Positions 61,347 through 64,000 of a stretch of 64,000 bases of DNA are shown here, one piece after another (the first letter of the stretch is position 1; each line of letters opens with the position of its first letter). The stretch is taken from the NCBI RefSeq assembly GCF_016918035.1, contig NZ_JAERWK010000005.1, forward strand, positions 1 to 64,000. Reading direction: 5' to 3'. This DNA comes from Nakamurella leprariae (GTDB lineage: Bacteria > Actinomycetota > Actinomycetes > Mycobacteriales > Nakamurellaceae). The position numbers were made by a program, and so were the translations under genes. Under the pieces are notes generated by a model. It was given only the letters and a program-made list of their open reading frames with translations. It was not told the DNA's origin and did not search any database.

Positions 61347-62672
61347 ATGAGCGGAGCGACCGGCCGGCCGGTGCGGGTGCTGCCCATGCCGCCGGATGAC
61401 ACGGTGCTGCAGCATCTTCCGGCGCTGGCCGCGGCGCTGGCCGGTGACGGCCCGGTGCTGCTGCCGGTGCCCGCGGACGACGACACCACGGCGGCCCGCC
61501 TGGCCCGCGACCTGGCCGCGGACGCGCCGGTGCCGCCGGCCGAGGACGATCCCGCCGACCCGGTGGTGCTGATGATCGCCACCTCCGGCTCCACCGGCAC
61601 GGCCAAGGGTGTGCTGCTGCCGGCCGGGGCGCTGTGTGCGTCGGCGGCGGCGACGGCCCAGCACCTGGGCGGTCCGGCTGATGATCGGGCTGATGATCCG
61701 GCTGATGGTGCATCCGCTGGTCCGGCTTCTGATCCAGCCGCGGTGCACTGGCTGCTGCCGCTGCCCAGCTGGCACATCGGCGGCCTCCAGGTGCTGCTGC
61801 GCAGCCTGGCCGCCGGCACCGAACCGCTGGTGCTGGCCCCGCCGTTCCGGGCGGCGTCGTTCACCGCGGCGGTGCACCGGATGCCGTCCGGGCCACGGCG
61901 TACCTCCCTGGTGCCGACCCAGCTGCGGCGGGTGCTGGACGACGCCGAGGCCACCGCCGCGCTGGCCACCTTCGACGCGGTGCTGGTCGGCGGGGCGGCC
62001 ACCCCGCCGGACCTGCAGGACGCGGCCCGGGCCGTCGGCATCCGGATCGTCACCACCTACGGGATGAGCGAGACCGCCGGTGGCTCGGTGTACGACGGCA
62101 TCCCGCTGCCCGGCGCCGAGGTCGGCCTGCTCGGACCGGATGACGCGGCCGGTGACGGCTCGGCGGGGCCGACGTCGGGCGGGATCATCGCGATCCGCGG
62201 GCCGATGGTGGCCCGCGGTTACCGCGGCCGGCCCGGTGACCCGGCCTTCCCCGCCGACCCGGGCGCCGGGGCGCTGCGCACCTTCGTCACCACCGACCTG
62301 GGCCGGTGGGACGGCGACCGGCTGCAGGTGCTCGGCCGGCGTGACGACGTGATCGTCACCGGCGGGGAGAACGTCGTCCCGCTGCGGGTCGAGGCGGCGC
62401 TGCGCCGGGTGCCCGGGGTCCGCGACGTGGTGGTGACCGGTGTGCCCGACCCGGAGTGGGGACAGGCGGTGGTCGCCGTGGTGGTGCCGGACCTCGGAGC
62501 CGGGACGGCGACGCTCCCGGCCGCGGTCCGGGCGGCCGGGCGGGCCCTGGACCGGCCCAGTGAACCGCGTCGGGTGGTGCTGGTCGCCCAGATCCCGACC
62601 CTCGGTCCCGGCAAGCCGGACCGGGCGGCGGTGCGCCGGCTCGCCGCGGGCGACAGCCCGCCCCCGTGGTGA
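61347..62672 (+). CDS. menE: o-Succinylbenzoate-CoA ligase
   Basis: A 441-aa adenylate-forming enzyme activating o-succinylbenzoate with CoA. The P-loop-like motif IATSGSTGTAKGV, TTYGMSETAGG, the hinge RRDDVIVTGGENVVP and the catalytic Lys in LGPGKPDRAAV are all present. Residues about 110-135 are a low-complexity Ala/Asp/Pro insert (PADDRADDPADG) encoded by a short DNA repeat. Its stop overlaps the mug start. Confidence 0.93.
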   Translation: MSGATGRPVRVLPMPPDDTVLQHLPALAAALAGDGPVLLPVPADDDTTAARLARDLAADAPVPPAEDDPADPVVLMIATSGSTGTAKGVLLPAGALCASAAATAQHLGGPADDRADDPADGASAGPASDPAAVHWLLPLPSWHIGGLQVLLRSLAAGTEPLVLAPPFRAASFTAAVHRMPSGPRRTSLVPTQLRRVLDDAEATAALATFDAVLVGGAATPPDLQDAARAVGIRIVTTYGMSETAGGSVYDGIPLPGAEVGLLGPDDAAGDGSAGPTSGGIIAIRGPMVARGYRGRPGDPAFPADPGAGALRTFVTTDLGRWDGDRLQVLGRRDDVIVTGGENVVPLRVEAALRRVPGVRDVVVTGVPDPEWGQAVVAVVVPDLGAGTATLPAAVRAAGRALDRPSEPRRVVLVAQIPTLGPGKPDRAAVRRLAAGDSPPPW

Positions 62673-63316
62673 GGTCGGCCCGGACCGGGTTCACCCGGGA
62701 CGAGCTGCTGCGGTTCCACGGCGCCCGCGTCGACGACCTGATCGGTCCGGGGCTGCGGCTGCTGTTCGTCGGGATCAACCCGGGCCTGTGGACCGCCGCG
62801 GTGAACGCGCACTTCGCCCGGCCCGGCAACCGGTTCTGGCCCGCGTTGGCCGCGGCGGGCATCACGCCGCACCAGGTGGACGCCCGGGCCGGACTCTCGG
62901 ACGCGGACCGGGCCGTGCTGGCCGACCGTGGCATCGGCATCACCAACCTGGTGCCGATGGCCACCGCCACCTCGGCCGAGCTCACCGCCGCACAGTTGCG
63001 GGCGGGCGGCGAGCGGCTGCGACGCACAGTGGCCGAGCACCGCCCGGCCGTGGTGGCCGTGCTCGGGGTCACCGCCTACCGGGCCGCCTTCGGCCGGCGG
63101 GACGCCGAGGTGGGACGGCAGACCGACGCAGCGCCCGAGCTCGGTGACACGCCACTGTGGGTGCTGCCCAACCCCAGCGGCCTGAATGCGCACGAGACGG
63201 TTGCGTCCCTGGCAGCCGCGTACCGGGAGGTCGCGGTGGTCGCCGGCGTCCCGGTCGGCCCGGTCGTCGCAGCGCGGACCCCCGCGGCGGAACAGGGCGC
63301 CTCCGGCACCCTCTAG
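62669..63316 (+). CDS. mug: Mismatch-specific (G/U, G/T) DNA glycosylase, Mug/TDG family
   Basis: A 215-aa uracil-DNA-glycosylase-fold protein for base excision repair. It has the catalytic GINPG motif (residues 35-39) with the Asn of this family, RPGNRFWPAL, and the DNA-intercalating NPSGLNAH. The GTG at 62669 overlaps the menE stop (GTGA). It appears to be an unrelated passenger in the men operon, though similar neighbours occur in other actinobacteria. Confidence 0.9.
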   Translation: MRSARTGFTRDELLRFHGARVDDLIGPGLRLLFVGINPGLWTAAVNAHFARPGNRFWPALAAAGITPHQVDARAGLSDADRAVLADRGIGITNLVPMATATSAELTAAQLRAGGERLRRTVAEHRPAVVAVLGVTAYRAAFGRRDAEVGRQTDAAPELGDTPLWVLPNPSGLNAHETVASLAAAYREVAVVAGVPVGPVVAARTPAAEQGASGTL

Positions 63317-63319
63317 GGT
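63314..63319 (+). promoter_or_regulatory. -10 box overlapping the mug stop codon
   Basis: TAGGGT, whose first three bases are the mug TAG stop, 8 bases before the menA GTG. The arrangement matches that at the end of nuoN. Confidence 0.5.
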
Positions 63320-63327
63320 GAGCGCAC

Positions 63328-64000
63328 GTGGCCACCTTCCAGCAATGGCGCTCCGCCGCCCGCCCCCGCACCCTGCCGGCCGCGATCGCGCCGGTCCTGG
63401 TCGGCACCGGCGGGGCCATCGCCCTGCACGGGTTCTCCGCGTGGCGGGCCGCGCTGGCGCTGCTGGTGTCGCTGGCCCTGCAGATCGGTGTGAACTACGC
63501 CAACGACTACTCCGACGGCATCCGCGGCACCGACACCCAGCGCGTCGGGCCGATGCGGTTGGTCGGATCTGGCGCGGCCGAGCCGCGGACGGTGAAGCTG
63601 GCCGCCTTCGCCTGCTTCGCGGTGGCCGGCCTGGCCGGTCTGGTCCTGGCCGCGGTGACCAGCTGGTGGCTGGTGCCGGTCGGTGCGGCCTGCGTGGCCG
63701 CGGCCTGGTTCTACACCGGCGGACCCCGCCCCTACGGCTACGCCGGATTCGGCGAGGTGTTCGTCTTCGTGTTCTTCGGTCTGGTCGCGGTGCTCGGCAC
63801 CACCTACGTGCAGGCCGAGCGGCTGTCGCCGCGGGTCCTGGTCGCGGCGCTGGGCATCGGCCTGCTGGCCTGCGCGCTGCTCATGGTCAACAACGTCCGC
63901 GACATCCCCACCGACGCCGCGTCCGGCAAGCGGACTCTGGCTGTGCTGCTCGGCGGCCCGGCGGCGCGCCGGGTGTACGTGGTCATGGTCGTCGGCGCGT
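63328..64000 (+). CDS. menA: 1,4-Dihydroxy-2-naphthoate polyprenyltransferase, 3' end outside the window
   Basis: The first ~224 residues of a membrane prenyltransferase that attaches the polyprenyl chain to DHNA. The two Asp-rich motifs are present: NDYSD (residues 59-63) after LQIGVNYA, and [19 protein letters not shown] (about 188-206). At least five membrane helices are visible. The GTG at 63328 is set by the TAGGGT box 8 bases upstream. The frame is open at the right edge. Confidence 0.94.
   Translation, partial: MATFQQWRSAARPRTLPAAIAPVLVGTGGAIALHGFSAWRAALALLVSLALQIGVNYANDYSDGIRGTDTQRVGPMRLVGSGAAEPRTVKLAAFACFAVAGLAGLVLAAVTSWWLVPVGAACVAAAWFYTGGPRPYGYAGFGEVFVFVFFGLVAVLGTTYVQAERLSPRVLVAALGIGLLACALLMVNNVRDIPTDAASGKRTLAVLLGGPAARRVYVVMVVGA

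Overview
The window is 64 kb of very GC-rich DNA from an actinomycete. Four things point there: a tRNA-Thr/tRNA-Met/rpmG/hadAB/tRNA-Trp/secE/nusG block as in mycobacteria and their relatives, a NusG with a long acidic N-terminal tail, an rpoB TTG start at the position used in mycobacteria, and menaquinone, F420 and DUF222/HNH-type genes. A Nakamurella- or Frankia-like non-mycobacterial actinomycete fits, but genus cannot be proved from the sequence alone. Most of the window is conserved housekeeping DNA.

Layout. 1-1.6 kb: the 3' part of a secreted papain-like protein that runs off the left edge through a poly-C tract. 1.6-14.7 kb (minus strand): rpoC, rpoB, a small VOC gene, rplL, rplJ, rplA, rplK, nusG, secE and tRNA-Trp. 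14.9-21 kb: an aminotransferase, two MaoC-like dehydratase genes, rpmG, tRNA-Met, tRNA-Thr, a large membrane GAF-GGDEF-EAL protein and tRNA-Tyr. 21-28.9 kb: yajQ-rarD, a GAF regulator with an aldehyde dehydrogenase and DUF779 gene, an F420-type oxidoreductase and an MFS exporter. 28.9-46.8 kb (minus strand): a polyprenyl diphosphate synthase and the complete 14-gene nuoA-N operon for respiratory complex I. 47-64 kb: menaquinone genes menJ, menG, menD, menC, menB, menE and menA (the last cut by the right edge), with small membrane proteins, two maleylpyruvate-isomerase-like genes, a family 2 glycosyltransferase and three decayed genes in between.

How it fits together. The left third makes RNA polymerase and ribosomes. 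The right half is a respiratory neighbourhood: menD, menC, menE, menB, menA and menG build menaquinone, the polyprenyl synthase supplies its side chain, MenJ reduces that chain, and Nuo uses the quinone as electron acceptor. menF and menH are not seen here.

Regulatory signals visible by eye include many -10 boxes (TANNNT, or a weaker NANNNT) placed 6-8 bases before the start codon, which implies leaderless mRNAs. There are also a palindrome centred on the rpoB -35 box, an 11-bp direct-repeat array before the aldehyde dehydrogenase gene, a CRP-type palindrome before menJ, and a 16-bp tandem repeat upstream of nuoA. I found no convincing new multi-gene system. The most unusual items are these regulatory repeats and the cluster of internally deleted genes at 50-60 kb.
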